A stretch of 64,000 bases of DNA from UBA6054 sp963975575. Its GTDB lineage: Bacteria; Planctomycetota; Phycisphaerae; Phycisphaerales; UBA1924. Below the pieces are notes generated by a model. That model did not search any database and was not told where the DNA came from. It saw only the letters and a list, made by a program, of their open reading frames with translations. The stretch is taken from positions 186,001 through 250,000 of the forward strand of contig CAXBHL010000001.1 of assembly GCA_963975575.1 (NCBI GenBank), in the 5' to 3' direction. The translations under genes and the position numbers were made by a program. Positions 9,099 through 17,029 of this stretch are shown piece by piece (the stretch's first letter is position 1; every line of letters starts with the position of its first letter).

Positions 9099-11230
9099 GA
9101 CAGCCCGCCTTCCGGGTGCGACGCGGCGCGGGCGATCAGGGTTTCCAGGACGGCCAGCACCGCGGCCACCGCGAGCAGGGCCAGCGCCAGCCGGTCCCCG
9201 GCGGGCGTGGCGCGGGCGATCGCGCCCGCGGCGTCCGGGTCGCCGTCGCCGGGCGCACCCAGGCGAAGTTCGGCCGCGGGCAGCGCGGCCTGAGCGGCCG
9301 CGCGGAGCGCGTCGGGGTCGGCCGGCGTGGTGCGGGCGGCGGGGGCGTCGGGGTTGACGGCCACCGAGCGGACCACCACGCCGTCCTGGCCCACGCCGAG
9401 CAGCACGCCCGAGCGGGCACCCGGGTCGCCGGGCGGCTGCGGACGTCCGGAGAGTTCGGCGTCGTAGGTCCACCGGTCGATCAGCGCGTCGTCGCCCGGC
9501 GAGCGACCGGCGGTGACGGCGGTATCGACGCCGAGCCCCGAACCACGCCGCACGGTCTCCTGCATCACGGGCAGGAACGCCGGGCGTGCGGGCAGGTCGG
9601 ACCAGGCCAGATCGAAGGCCGACGCGAACACGACGACCACGCCGCGACCGTCCGGGCCCGGCGCCTCGGCGAGGAACACGCGTCCGTCCTCGGTCCGCAG
9701 GGTGGCGGTCGATTCCGCGCCCGGTTCCAGCGGCATCATCCGGCGCACGCCCACGGCGCGGGCGAGCGTGCCGAACTCGCCGGCGAGTCCGGCCAGCACC
9801 CCGGCGGGCGCGGTCCGCGTGCTCAGCCGGGTGTCGGCTTCGATCGGCGCCCCGGGAGCCAGGGCGATCCGGGCGCCGGTCAGGTCGGTCAGGGCCGCGC
9901 CCCAGTTGGGGGCGCTCGCGTCGGCGTCGGGCGCGATGGCGACGAGCCCGCCGCGGGCGAGCAGCTCGCGGGCGCGGGCCCAGCCTTCGCGGCCGAGGCG
10001 CGCGGGCTCGAGGATGACCAGCGCATCGACCGATGCGGCCGGCAGGGACGCCAGCGAGGCCGGATCGATGCGGAACGCGTCCACGCCCGCGCGGGCGTCG
10101 GGGGTCAGGGCGGCCAAGGCCCACACGCCGGGGGCCACGCCCTCGGAACCGGCAAGCGGCGGGCGCTCGACGACGCCCACGCGGAGCTCACGACGGACCG
10201 TCAGCACGGCGCGCGCGGTGTTGTCGCGGGGGTTCGCGTCGTTGGGTAGGCGGACCTCGAGGGCGACGCGCCCCCCGCGTCCGGGCGAGAACGCGGCGTC
10301 GTCGAGCGCGATGCTCGCCTGCGCGTCGTCGCGGCCGGGGGCGAAGCGGGCCTGGCCCCGTCCCGCGATCGAGCCCCCGGGCAGGGCGATGACCTCGATG
10401 TCCACCAGCCGCTCGTCCGCGGTGTCGGCGCGGATCAGCGTCACGCCCACCTGGGTGGGCGGGGCGAGCGCTGTCGCGCCCGATTCGCCCAGGATGGTCG
10501 GGTTGGTCGCCGAGGCGGCGCGGATGCCGACGTTGGGCCGGTCCGTCGCCGGGCCCGGCGGATCGATGTGGGCGCGGGCCACACCCGCGATCGCGCCGCC
10601 GGCGAACAGCCGCTCGGTGTCCGCCCCCCGCCAGTCCGAGACAACACGGAGCACGACGTCCTCGGGGGTTCCTTCCGGGCTTTCGATCTCTCCCATCGCG
10701 CCGCGGAGCGCGGCCAGGGTCAGGGCGCTGTCGGTGGGCTGGAGCCGGTCGAGCGCGCGGCGGACGGCGTCGACATCACCGGTGGGCGGCCAGACGAGCG
10801 CGTCGCCCGGCGCGCCGAGCGTCACCAGCCCGACGCGGTCGCCGCCCATGGGGCGCAGGGCGTCGAGTTCGCGACGGGCGCGGTCGATCGATCGGGACAG
10901 GGCGGTTCGCCCGGCGGCGTCGGTCATGGCCGAGGCGATGGAGTCGTCGACGGCCAGGACCAGCACGGTCGGCCTGGCCGAGCCCGGGCGTCCGCCCAGT
11001 ACCGGGCGTGCCACGGCCAGCGCGAGCAGCAGCACGATGGCGCACCGGGTCAGGAACAGGAGCAGTTGCTCGAGACGCAGGCGGCGACGGCGCTGGCGGA
11101 CGGCCTCTTGCAGGAAGCGCATCGCGGCCCACGGGATGGGCTTGCGCCGCCGGCGCAGCAGGTGGACCAGCACCGGGATCGACAGGGCCGCCAGGCCCGC
11201 GGTCAGGATGAGCGGGTGCAGGAAGCTCAC
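9095..11230 (-). CDS. BatA-like protein (aerotolerance regulator N-terminal domain plus VWA)
   Basis: A 711-residue protein. The N-terminus has the BatA signature: first membrane helix, then VHLLRRRRKPIPWAAMRFL, a basic cluster, and LRLEQLLLFLTRCAIVLLLAL as the second helix (about residues 55-75). A VWA-like domain follows from about residue 88, but its metal motif is degenerate (DDSIAS). The C-terminal half contains beta-rich domains and ends with a membrane helix (about 680-700). The start is GTG at 11230, overlapping the DUF58 stop in GTGA; its own stop overlaps the next ATG. Proteins of this family sit in the membrane with DUF58 and MoxR-type AAA ATPases. No moxR gene is adjacent here. 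Confidence 0.92.
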   Translation of the reverse strand: MSFLHPLILTAGLAALSIPVLVHLLRRRRKPIPWAAMRFLQEAVRQRRRRLRLEQLLLFLTRCAIVLLLALAVARPVLGGRPGSARPTVLVLAVDDSIASAMTDAAGRTALSRSIDRARRELDALRPMGGDRVGLVTLGAPGDALVWPPTGDVDAVRRALDRLQPTDSALTLAALRGAMGEIESPEGTPEDVVLRVVSDWRGADTERLFAGGAIAGVARAHIDPPGPATDRPNVGIRAASATNPTILGESGATALAPPTQVGVTLIRADTADERLVDIEVIALPGGSIAGRGQARFAPGRDDAQASIALDDAAFSPGRGGRVALEVRLPNDANPRDNTARAVLTVRRELRVGVVERPPLAGSEGVAPGVWALAALTPDARAGVDAFRIDPASLASLPAASVDALVILEPARLGREGWARARELLARGGLVAIAPDADASAPNWGAALTDLTGARIALAPGAPIEADTRLSTRTAPAGVLAGLAGEFGTLARAVGVRRMMPLEPGAESTATLRTEDGRVFLAEAPGPDGRGVVVVFASAFDLAWSDLPARPAFLPVMQETVRRGSGLGVDTAVTAGRSPGDDALIDRWTYDAELSGRPQPPGDPGARSGVLLGVGQDGVVVRSVAVNPDAPAARTTPADPDALRAAAQAALPAAELRLGAPGDGDPDAAGAIARATPAGDRLALALLAVAAVLAVLETLIARAASHPEGGLS

Positions 11231-12252
11231 CGCCCGGCCCTCCGGATCTTGGCGTTGCGCTTGGCGAGCATCGCGGCGATGGGCGGGCCGAGCCAGTCGT
11301 GGGTGGAGACGACCTGGTGATCGAACCCAAACGCACGCGCTGCCTTGCGGACGCGGTCGATGTGCCCGTTGATCGCGTCGAGGTAGCCCTGGCGGATGGC
11401 GCGGGGGTCGAGCCGCAGCGTGCCGTCGTGCTCAAGCCCCTCGAACCGCGCGGGATCGTCGAAGGGGAACTCGGTCTCGGCCCGGTCGAGCACCTGCAGG
11501 GCGATCAGGTCGTGCCCGCGGTGCTTGACGCGGGCGAAGGCGGCCTTGATCCGCTCGGGGTCCTCGAAGAAGTCCGAGACGACGGCGAAGAGGCACTTGT
11601 TGGTGACCTTGGCCAGCGTCTGCTCCATCACGCGGGGGAAGTCGGTGGCGCGGTCCACCGGGTGGGTGGAGAGCACGTCGACGATCTGGCGCCAGGTGGT
11701 GCGTCGTCCGGAGCGGGGGACCATGCCCCGGATCTCGTCGGCGTAGACCACCATGCCCACGCGGTCGCGCTGCTCGAGGGTGATGTAGGCCAGGGCGGCG
11801 GCGGTCGCGGTGGCGTGGTCGAACTTGGTCCAGTTGGGTCGCCCGTCGAGCGAGGTGGTCCGGCCCGAGCCGGTGGCGTCGGCGTACAGGCGGGTGCCGA
11901 AGTTCATCGAGCCGGAGGCGTCGACGAGGACCACCAGGTCCAGGTTGGTCTCCTGCTGGTACTGCTTGACCTGGAGCTTGTCGGTTTTGGCGTAGACCTT
12001 CCAATCCAGGTGACGCAGGTCATCACCGGGTGAGTAAGCCCGGTGCTGGGCGAACTCGACCGACACCCCCGCGTAGGGCGATCGGTGCATACCCGACATG
12101 ACCCCCTCGACGATCATCTTGGCCCGCAGCTCGAACGATCCGAGCCGGGCGAGGGTCTGGGGGTGCAGGTAGAGGTGGGGGTCCACCCGGGCGGCGGCGT
12201 CGGGCCGCGGGCGGTCCGCGGCGGGGGGCACGGGCTGGGCGGGGTCGGCCAT
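11227..12252 (-). CDS. DUF58 domain protein (VWA-like)
   Basis: A 341-residue cytoplasmic protein with the DUF58 core: SPYAGVSVEFAQHRAYSPGD at 58-77, RHLDWKVYAKTDKLQVKQY at 80-98, then a VWA-type metal motif DASGSM at 111-116. There is a charged Pro-rich N-terminus and no membrane segment. In other bacteria DUF58 proteins are partners of MoxR ATPases and BatA-type VWA proteins, thought to act in metal insertion or envelope complex maturation. It is the first gene of the seven-gene operon. There is no Shine-Dalgarno; instead TACGAT lies six bases upstream of the ATG, so the operon mRNA is probably leaderless. It is divergent from pfkA across 89 bases. Confidence 0.93.
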   Translation of the reverse strand: MADPAQPVPPAADRPRPDAAARVDPHLYLHPQTLARLGSFELRAKMIVEGVMSGMHRSPYAGVSVEFAQHRAYSPGDDLRHLDWKVYAKTDKLQVKQYQQETNLDLVVLVDASGSMNFGTRLYADATGSGRTTSLDGRPNWTKFDHATATAAALAYITLEQRDRVGMVVYADEIRGMVPRSGRRTTWRQIVDVLSTHPVDRATDFPRVMEQTLAKVTNKCLFAVVSDFFEDPERIKAAFARVKHRGHDLIALQVLDRAETEFPFDDPARFEGLEHDGTLRLDPRAIRQGYLDAINGHIDRVRKAARAFGFDHQVVSTHDWLGPPIAAMLAKRNAKIRRAGR

Positions 12253-12258
12253 CGGGGG

Positions 12259-12264
12259 ATCGTA
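12259..12264 (-). promoter_or_regulatory. -10 box (TACGAT) for the DUF58 operon, leaderless configuration
   Basis: TACGAT on the minus strand is followed by six bases (CCCCCG) and the ATG at 12252. A sigma-70 type -10 box at this distance would start the transcript at the start codon. No clear -35 box is seen. Confidence 0.6.
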
Positions 12265-12326
12265 CCGGACTCGGGGCGCCGCGCGGCACGGCCCCCTGTT
12301 TTCCGGCAGCGGGAAACGCGCTGCCG

Positions 12327-12332
12327 TACCAT
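12327..12332 (+). promoter_or_regulatory. -10 box (TACCAT) for pfkA
   Basis: TACCAT ends nine bases before the pfkA ATG, predicting a transcript that begins within about two bases of the start codon. No Shine-Dalgarno is present. It is arranged back to back with the DUF58 promoter. Confidence 0.55.
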
Positions 12333-12341
12333 GCCAGCCAT

Positions 12342-13466
12342 ATGGCGACCATCAACGACCGCGTTCCCCTCTCCAACATCAAGCGCATCGGCGTGCTGAC
12401 CGGCGGCGGCGACTGCCCAGGGCTCAACGCCGTGATCCGGGCGGTGGTCAAGGACGCCATCAACCACGGGATCGAGGTGCTGGGCATCGAGGACGGCTTC
12501 CTTGGGCTGATTGAGGACCGCATCCGCCCGCTGGGGCTGGAGGAGGTCTCCAACATTCTGACGATGGGAGGGACGATCCTGGGGTCTAACAACAAGACCA
12601 ATCCCCAGAAGTACCCCGTGGGCAAGAACCCGGACGGCACGCTCAAGTTCCGCGATCTGACGGACGTGTGCCTGACGCACCTGAGCGTGCGCAAGATCGA
12701 GGCGCTGGTGGTGATCGGCGGGGACGGGACCATGTCGGCCGCCAAGCCCATCGCCGACGGCGGGGTCAACTGCATCGGCGTGCCCAAGACCATCGACAAC
12801 GACCTGTTCGGCACCGACATCACCTTCGGCTTTCAGACGGCGGTGATGGTGGCGACCGAGGCGCTCGACCGCGTCCACACCACCGCGGCCAGCCACCACC
12901 GCGTGATGGTCGTCGAACTGATGGGGCGCAACGCGGGATGGATCACGCTGCACGCGGGCGTGGCATCGGGGGCGGACGTGGTGCTGCTGCCCGAGATCGA
13001 GTTCGACATGGACGTGGTCTGCAAGGCGTGCCTGCAGCGGAGCCAGAAGGGCAAGCGGTTCACGATCATCGCGGTGGCCGAGGGCGCCAAGCCCAGGGGC
13101 GGCGCCCAGATCGTCGAGCGGGTGGACAAGTCCAGCCCGGACCCGATCCGCCTGGGCGGGGTGGGCAAGTGGCTCTCCGACGAGATCGAGAAGCGGACCG
13201 AGATCGAGTCGCGGTATGTCGTGCTCGGGCACACGCAGCGGGGCGGCACGCCCGTGGCGGGCGACCGGGTGCTGGCCACGCAGTTCGGCCACCACGCGAT
13301 GGAACTGCTCAAGATGGGCAAGAAGAACCGGCTGGTGGTGATGCGGGGCGGCGAGCTGGGCGACGTGGAGATCACCGCGGCGGCGGGCAAGCAGCGCCTG
13401 GTGCCGCACGACCACCCGCTGATCGCGGCGGCCCGGAGCGTCTATACCTGTTTCGGGGATCGTTGA
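12342..13466 (+). CDS. pfkA: 6-phosphofructokinase (ATP- or PPi-dependent)
   Basis: A 374-residue phosphofructokinase that phosphorylates fructose 6-phosphate in glycolysis. Visible motifs are GGGDCPGLNA (21-30, phosphoryl donor loop), GGDGT (126-130), PKTIDND (148-154, with the catalytic Asp) and MGRNAGW (194-200, sugar phosphate binding). The donor-specificity positions are mixed: Gly in GGDG is typical of ATP enzymes, while Lys in PKTIDND is typical of pyrophosphate enzymes, so the donor cannot be assigned from sequence alone. The gene has no Shine-Dalgarno and starts just after a TACCAT box. Its 3' end overlaps the convergent methyltransferase gene by 25 bases. Confidence 0.95.
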   Translation: MATINDRVPLSNIKRIGVLTGGGDCPGLNAVIRAVVKDAINHGIEVLGIEDGFLGLIEDRIRPLGLEEVSNILTMGGTILGSNNKTNPQKYPVGKNPDGTLKFRDLTDVCLTHLSVRKIEALVVIGGDGTMSAAKPIADGGVNCIGVPKTIDNDLFGTDITFGFQTAVMVATEALDRVHTTAASHHRVMVVELMGRNAGWITLHAGVASGADVVLLPEIEFDMDVVCKACLQRSQKGKRFTIIAVAEGAKPRGGAQIVERVDKSSPDPIRLGGVGKWLSDEIEKRTEIESRYVVLGHTQRGGTPVAGDRVLATQFGHHAMELLKMGKKNRLVVMRGGELGDVEITAAAGKQRLVPHDHPLIAAARSVYTCFGDR

Positions 13467-14251
13467 GCGGGGTCGGCGGGTCGGTAGCCGACGGTCATGT
13501 CGTGCTGCCGGGCGATTGCGAACCCCAGACCGGCCAGGAAGCGGTCGATCTGGGCCTGGATCGCGTCGCCGTGCGCTTCCACGAAGACCATCTTCGCCCG
13601 CTCGAAATGGTGGCTGAACCGGTCCACGAAAATCCGTGACTCGGCGCCCTCGATGTCGATCTTGATGATGTCGAAGCGGTCCGCGCCGATGCGCTCGAGC
13701 AGGCCGTCGAGGGTGTAGGCGTCGATGGTGTCGCCGGCGTCGGGCCCGGCGGATTCGACCTGGCGGGCCCAACTCTCGCTGTCGGGGTTGGCGATGCGGA
13801 GGGGGCCGGGTTCGTCCCAGAGTCCGCCCTCGACGATCGTCACGCGCCCGGCGTCGTCGGCCAGGTTGGCGCGGAGGGCGCGCAGGTTGTCGGCGTCCGG
13901 CTCGACCGCGACCAGTCGGGCCTGCGGGAAACGGTCGAGGAAGTACCCGGCCGTGATGCCGATGTTGGCCCCCGCGTCAAGGACGGTGGCGGCCTCGACC
14001 GGCACGGGCGGGCGGATTTCGTGTTCCCGGTAGACCTGCAGCACGACCTTGGCGTCGCTCGTGCTCAGGCGGAGCCGGATGCGCCGGCCGGTCCGGCGGA
14101 GCTTGATCGTCGTGCCGGGTTTGCGGTTGACGCGGTCGAGCCAGAGCCGCACCCAACCGACGGGCCCGAGCAGCGGCACCCACATCCGCGAGCGGGGGAG
14201 TTTGCGGAGGCTGGGGTCGCTCGGGCCTGGCCGGTCGGCGGGGGGGGTCAT
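13442..14251 (-). CDS. FkbM-family SAM-dependent methyltransferase
   Basis: A 269-residue protein with class I methyltransferase features: VLDAGANIGITAGYF (SAM-binding loop), VAVEPDADNL at the end of strand 2, and the FkbM-type acidic motif IIKIDIEGAE followed by FVEAHGD. FkbM enzymes methylate hydroxyl groups on sugars or small molecules; the substrate here is unknown. The N-terminus (WVPLLGPVGWVRLWLDRVNR) looks membrane-associating. The start ATG at 14251 was chosen as the first that leads directly into the conserved region; upstream frame is Pro/Thr-rich and has no coding character. It is convergent with pfkA and divergent from the TM2 gene. Confidence 0.85.
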   Translation of the reverse strand: MTPPADRPGPSDPSLRKLPRSRMWVPLLGPVGWVRLWLDRVNRKPGTTIKLRRTGRRIRLRLSTSDAKVVLQVYREHEIRPPVPVEAATVLDAGANIGITAGYFLDRFPQARLVAVEPDADNLRALRANLADDAGRVTIVEGGLWDEPGPLRIANPDSESWARQVESAGPDAGDTIDAYTLDGLLERIGADRFDIIKIDIEGAESRIFVDRFSHHFERAKMVFVEAHGDAIQAQIDRFLAGLGFAIARQHDMTVGYRPADPAQRSPKQV

Positions 14252-14309
14252 GGGGGTGATTGTTGGCGCATGGGGGTGCTGGTCGGCGCGTGGGGCGAAA
14301 CCGGTCGGG

Positions 14310-14315
14310 TACCAT
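14310..14315 (+). promoter_or_regulatory. -10 box (TACCAT) for the TM2 gene
   Basis: TACCAT is placed 26 bases before the ATG at 14342. The resulting leader of about 20 bases contains GGAGG at 14332-14336, so this is a conventional leadered gene. Confidence 0.5.
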
Positions 14316-14341
14316 GCCCAATCAAAGGAATGGAGGATCTC

Positions 14342-14557
14342 ATGAAGTCGACACCCGTCGCGTACCTGCTCTGGTTCCTGATCTTCATCGGCTTCGGCGG
14401 GATCCACCGGTTCTACGCGGGCAAGTGGGTGACGGGGATCATCTGGCTGCTGACCGGCGGATTGCTGCTGATCGGGCAGATCGTCGATCTGTTCCTGATC
14501 CCGGGGATGATCGAGCGGGCGAACACGAACCGGCGGCTGGACAACGCCGGGCTGTGA
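14342..14557 (+). CDS. TM2 domain membrane protein
   Basis: A 71-residue protein consisting of a TM2 domain: first helix AYLLWFLIFIGFGGIHRFYAG with the typical G-x-H-R-F-Y-x-G turn, then a second helix (WVTGIIWLLTGGLLLIGQIVDLFLIPGMI) ending in the D-x-F-x-I-P motif. The function of TM2 proteins is generally unknown. The start at 14342 is preferred over the in-frame ATG at 14330 because GGAGG sits five bases upstream of it. The stop lies seven bases from that of the convergent LVIVD gene. Confidence 0.9.
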   Translation: MKSTPVAYLLWFLIFIGFGGIHRFYAGKWVTGIIWLLTGGLLLIGQIVDLFLIPGMIERANTNRRLDNAGL

Positions 14558-14564
14558 CGCTGGT

Positions 14565-16718
14565 CTATGAGCAACCGGCGACGAACGTGCCGAGGTACGC
14601 GGCGACGTCGAAGAAGTCGAACACGGAGTTTCCGTCGAGATCGGCGTTGGGCGATTGGGCGTGGTAGGCGTCAAGGAATGCCGCGATATCGAAGAAATCG
14701 ATCGCCCCGTCGGAGTTGAAGTCTCCCGGGCAATGGCCGCACGCGTGGTCGACGTTGATGATCTCGAGTGAGCCTCCGCTCGCGTAGGCAGTGTCGCCTA
14801 CGACGCGGATCCCGTACGCCTCGTCGCGCGTGGTGACGCACCCGACCAGGGTGGCGGGCTCGTACGGATCGGTCACTTCGTACATCCGCAAGCCGTAATA
14901 GCTCGCGAGATACACGTACCCGTCGGATACGTCGAGCCCGGAGGCCTCGAACCAACTCAGCGCGGTGAGCGTCGGGTTGTCCAGGTCGTCCACGCGGCTC
15001 ACGAAAAGGCCGGCTTCCTCGTCCCCGTTGATGGCGTACAGCCTGCCGCCGTCCACCGCGATCCGGTCGTACTCAACCGGGACCATGGTCACCGACGAGA
15101 CGGGGCGGAGGGGGTTGGAGATGTCGATCGTCTCGACCGCCGGGGTATTGTCGAACTCGCCCGCGAGGTAGAGCACCGTCCCGCTGATGGTGAACGACTC
15201 CTGGTACTCTTCGACTCTCGGGAACACCACCGCGTCGAGCGTCGGCTTTAAGGGATCGGCGATGCCGAGCACCACCACGGGCCCGTGGTTGTCCGCGAGC
15301 GCGAGCCGGTCGGCATCCATGGCGAGCCGTCGGACGGCGAATGTCGGCTGGTACCGGAACACGAGCGTGGGGTTGTGCGGGTTGCGGCAGTCGACCACCT
15401 CGAGACCGGTCTTGCCGGTGGCGAGGAACGCGACGCCCCCACGGGCCTTCGCGTGCGTGAGGTCGTCGAGCCCGTTGCTGTAGCTCGTGATCCAGTCCGG
15501 GTTGTCCGGGTCCGAAACGTCCGCGAGCATCAGGGCGGGCTCTCCGATCACGCTGTCGTACCCGACCAGGTACGCGACGTCGCGGTCGATGTCGGCCTGT
15601 TCGTAGCTGAGTTCAACGGTCGGGTGGAAGCCAAGCAGACTTCTCAGCGGCTGTATCGCATTGAGACTGCGGGTGTCGATGATCGAGATACCCTCGAAAG
15701 CATCGGCGATGAGGGCCACTTCGCCAACGAACGCCGCGGACTGGGCGAAGCCGGGCGTGTCCTGCTGGCCCTTCAAGGCCGGCTCGGCCGGGTTAGTCCA
15801 GTCGATGGCGACCAGCCCCGCGAAGATGTCCCGGAGGTAGAGCACCCCGGCGTGCAACGTCGGGTGCTTGAAGTTTCCCGAATCACGGAATGAGCCGATG
15901 ACGTCGCGGGTCCGCACGCAGGCGAGCTGGGCGGGCGAAGCGGGATCGGAGATGTCAACGAGTGCGAGATCCAGCAGGCCGCTGATCACCAGCCGGTCGC
16001 CGTCGACGGCGAGCAGCGATCGGGTCAGCGAGTTGGTGAACACGCATGGCAGGACGGTGTACCCGATCTGCCGGGGGTTCGCCGGGGATGAGCAGTCGTA
16101 CACGGTCAGGCCCGAGTTGCCGTCGAGCAGGTACAGCAGATCGCTGTCGGCGGCGATGTCGTCGAGGTTGTAGCCGAGGTCGATCGTGAAGGCCTCGGAT
16201 GGCGTGGACGGACTCGAGATGTCGATGGCGTGGACCGATTCGCCGACCAGTGTGAACAGCAGGGAGTCGCCGAGCACCATTCTTGTGGGGGCCCCTGTTT
16301 CGATGCTGCCCAGCTGTACGGCGGTGGAAGGGTCGGAAAAGTCGTAGATCCTGATCGCGTCGGGCACCCCGTCGGTGTGGAGGTAGAGCAGATCGTCCCG
16401 GAGGATGTGCGCACGCGGCTCATCGGTCGCGACCCCTCCCAGGCCCTTCGGATTGGCCGGGTCGGACACGTCGATCGCGATGATCCCCATGAAGGAATCT
16501 GCGAAGTACGAAAAGACGGCGAGGTCACCGTCGGCGGAGATGTTCTCGTACGCGGCGATTGCGGGAGCGCCCTGGACCCGATAGCTCCCGGCAAATCCCG
16601 AGAAGGCGCAGGGCATTCCTCCCGGCGCGATGGTGTCGGGTTCGTCCGCGGCCAGCGGCGTGGCGCACAGGGCCACGGCAAGGAGCGCTCGAGAGGCCCG
16701 TCCGGGTTGTCGTGGCAT
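14565..16718 (-). CDS. secreted LVIVD-repeat (beta-propeller) protein with C-terminal dockerin-like repeats
   Basis: A 717-residue protein with a signal peptide (SRALLAVALCATPLAADEP). The body is built from repeats of about 40-45 residues carrying V-x-D-[IV]-S-x-P-x-x-P (DVSDPANPKGL, DISSPSTPSEA, DISDPASPAQL, DVSDPDNPDW, DISNPLRPVS), the LVIVD/choice-of-anchor beta-propeller pattern. The last 55 residues contain two EF-hand-like loops, DFNSDGAIDFFDIAAFLDAY and DLDGNSVFDFFDVAAYL, and end FVAGCS. This is the Gly-Cys-ended dockerin type I associate with Phycisphaerae, probably for sorting or surface anchoring. GAGGG upstream of the ATG supports the start. It may bind polymers or proteins outside the cell; no enzyme motif is seen. 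Confidence 0.9.
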   Translation of the reverse strand: MPRQPGRASRALLAVALCATPLAADEPDTIAPGGMPCAFSGFAGSYRVQGAPAIAAYENISADGDLAVFSYFADSFMGIIAIDVSDPANPKGLGGVATDEPRAHILRDDLLYLHTDGVPDAIRIYDFSDPSTAVQLGSIETGAPTRMVLGDSLLFTLVGESVHAIDISSPSTPSEAFTIDLGYNLDDIAADSDLLYLLDGNSGLTVYDCSSPANPRQIGYTVLPCVFTNSLTRSLLAVDGDRLVISGLLDLALVDISDPASPAQLACVRTRDVIGSFRDSGNFKHPTLHAGVLYLRDIFAGLVAIDWTNPAEPALKGQQDTPGFAQSAAFVGEVALIADAFEGISIIDTRSLNAIQPLRSLLGFHPTVELSYEQADIDRDVAYLVGYDSVIGEPALMLADVSDPDNPDWITSYSNGLDDLTHAKARGGVAFLATGKTGLEVVDCRNPHNPTLVFRYQPTFAVRRLAMDADRLALADNHGPVVVLGIADPLKPTLDAVVFPRVEEYQESFTISGTVLYLAGEFDNTPAVETIDISNPLRPVSSVTMVPVEYDRIAVDGGRLYAINGDEEAGLFVSRVDDLDNPTLTALSWFEASGLDVSDGYVYLASYYGLRMYEVTDPYEPATLVGCVTTRDEAYGIRVVGDTAYASGGSLEIINVDHACGHCPGDFNSDGAIDFFDIAAFLDAYHAQSPNADLDGNSVFDFFDVAAYLGTFVAGCS

Positions 16719-17029
16719 GGCGTTGTTCCCTCGGAGGACTGGATCGGGTGGGAAGATCGGAAGAGCACCCGATACGAACCCGGTCGGCTCCGGGTTCCAC
16801 CTCAATTGGCCAGGGGCCGCGACTCATCTGCTGGTGCGTTCGGTCCCGGCTGGTGTTCTCAGCGCGTTCCCGCAGCCCCGCTACGGATCATTGCGTGCGG
16901 GTGGTCTTCACGGGGCGATTGCGCGGACGAAAACGAACCGGAGGACGAACAACGCGCGGCTTTGGATGAGGCCGGCGGTCCGCGGGTTGGCGGACCGCGC
17001 GGGCTGAAGCCCGCGGCTCTCGATGGCGA
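16719..17029. other. 311-base gene-free stretch with three hairpins
   Basis: Between the LVIVD gene start and the dnaB stop. It holds a hairpin at 16743-16773 (ATCGGGTG/CACCCGAT with a 15-base loop) just upstream of the LVIVD Shine-Dalgarno, and the double hairpin at 16975-17014. The loop region contains a 15-base match to a sequencing adapter (16754-16768). No open frame with coding character and no tRNA was seen. Confidence 0.7.
16975..17014. repeat. tandem GC-rich hairpins downstream of dnaB
   Basis: First hairpin GCGGTCCGC-GGGTTG-GCGGACCGC (16975-16998, perfect 9-bp stem). Immediately after it comes GCGGGC-TGAA-GCCCGC (16999-17014, 6-bp stem, tetraloop). They lie 15 bases beyond the dnaB stop, so they could end the dnaB transcript, though there is no T-run. 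The second hairpin resembles a short palindrome commonly dispersed between genes in planctomycete genomes (from memory, not checked). Confidence 0.6.
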
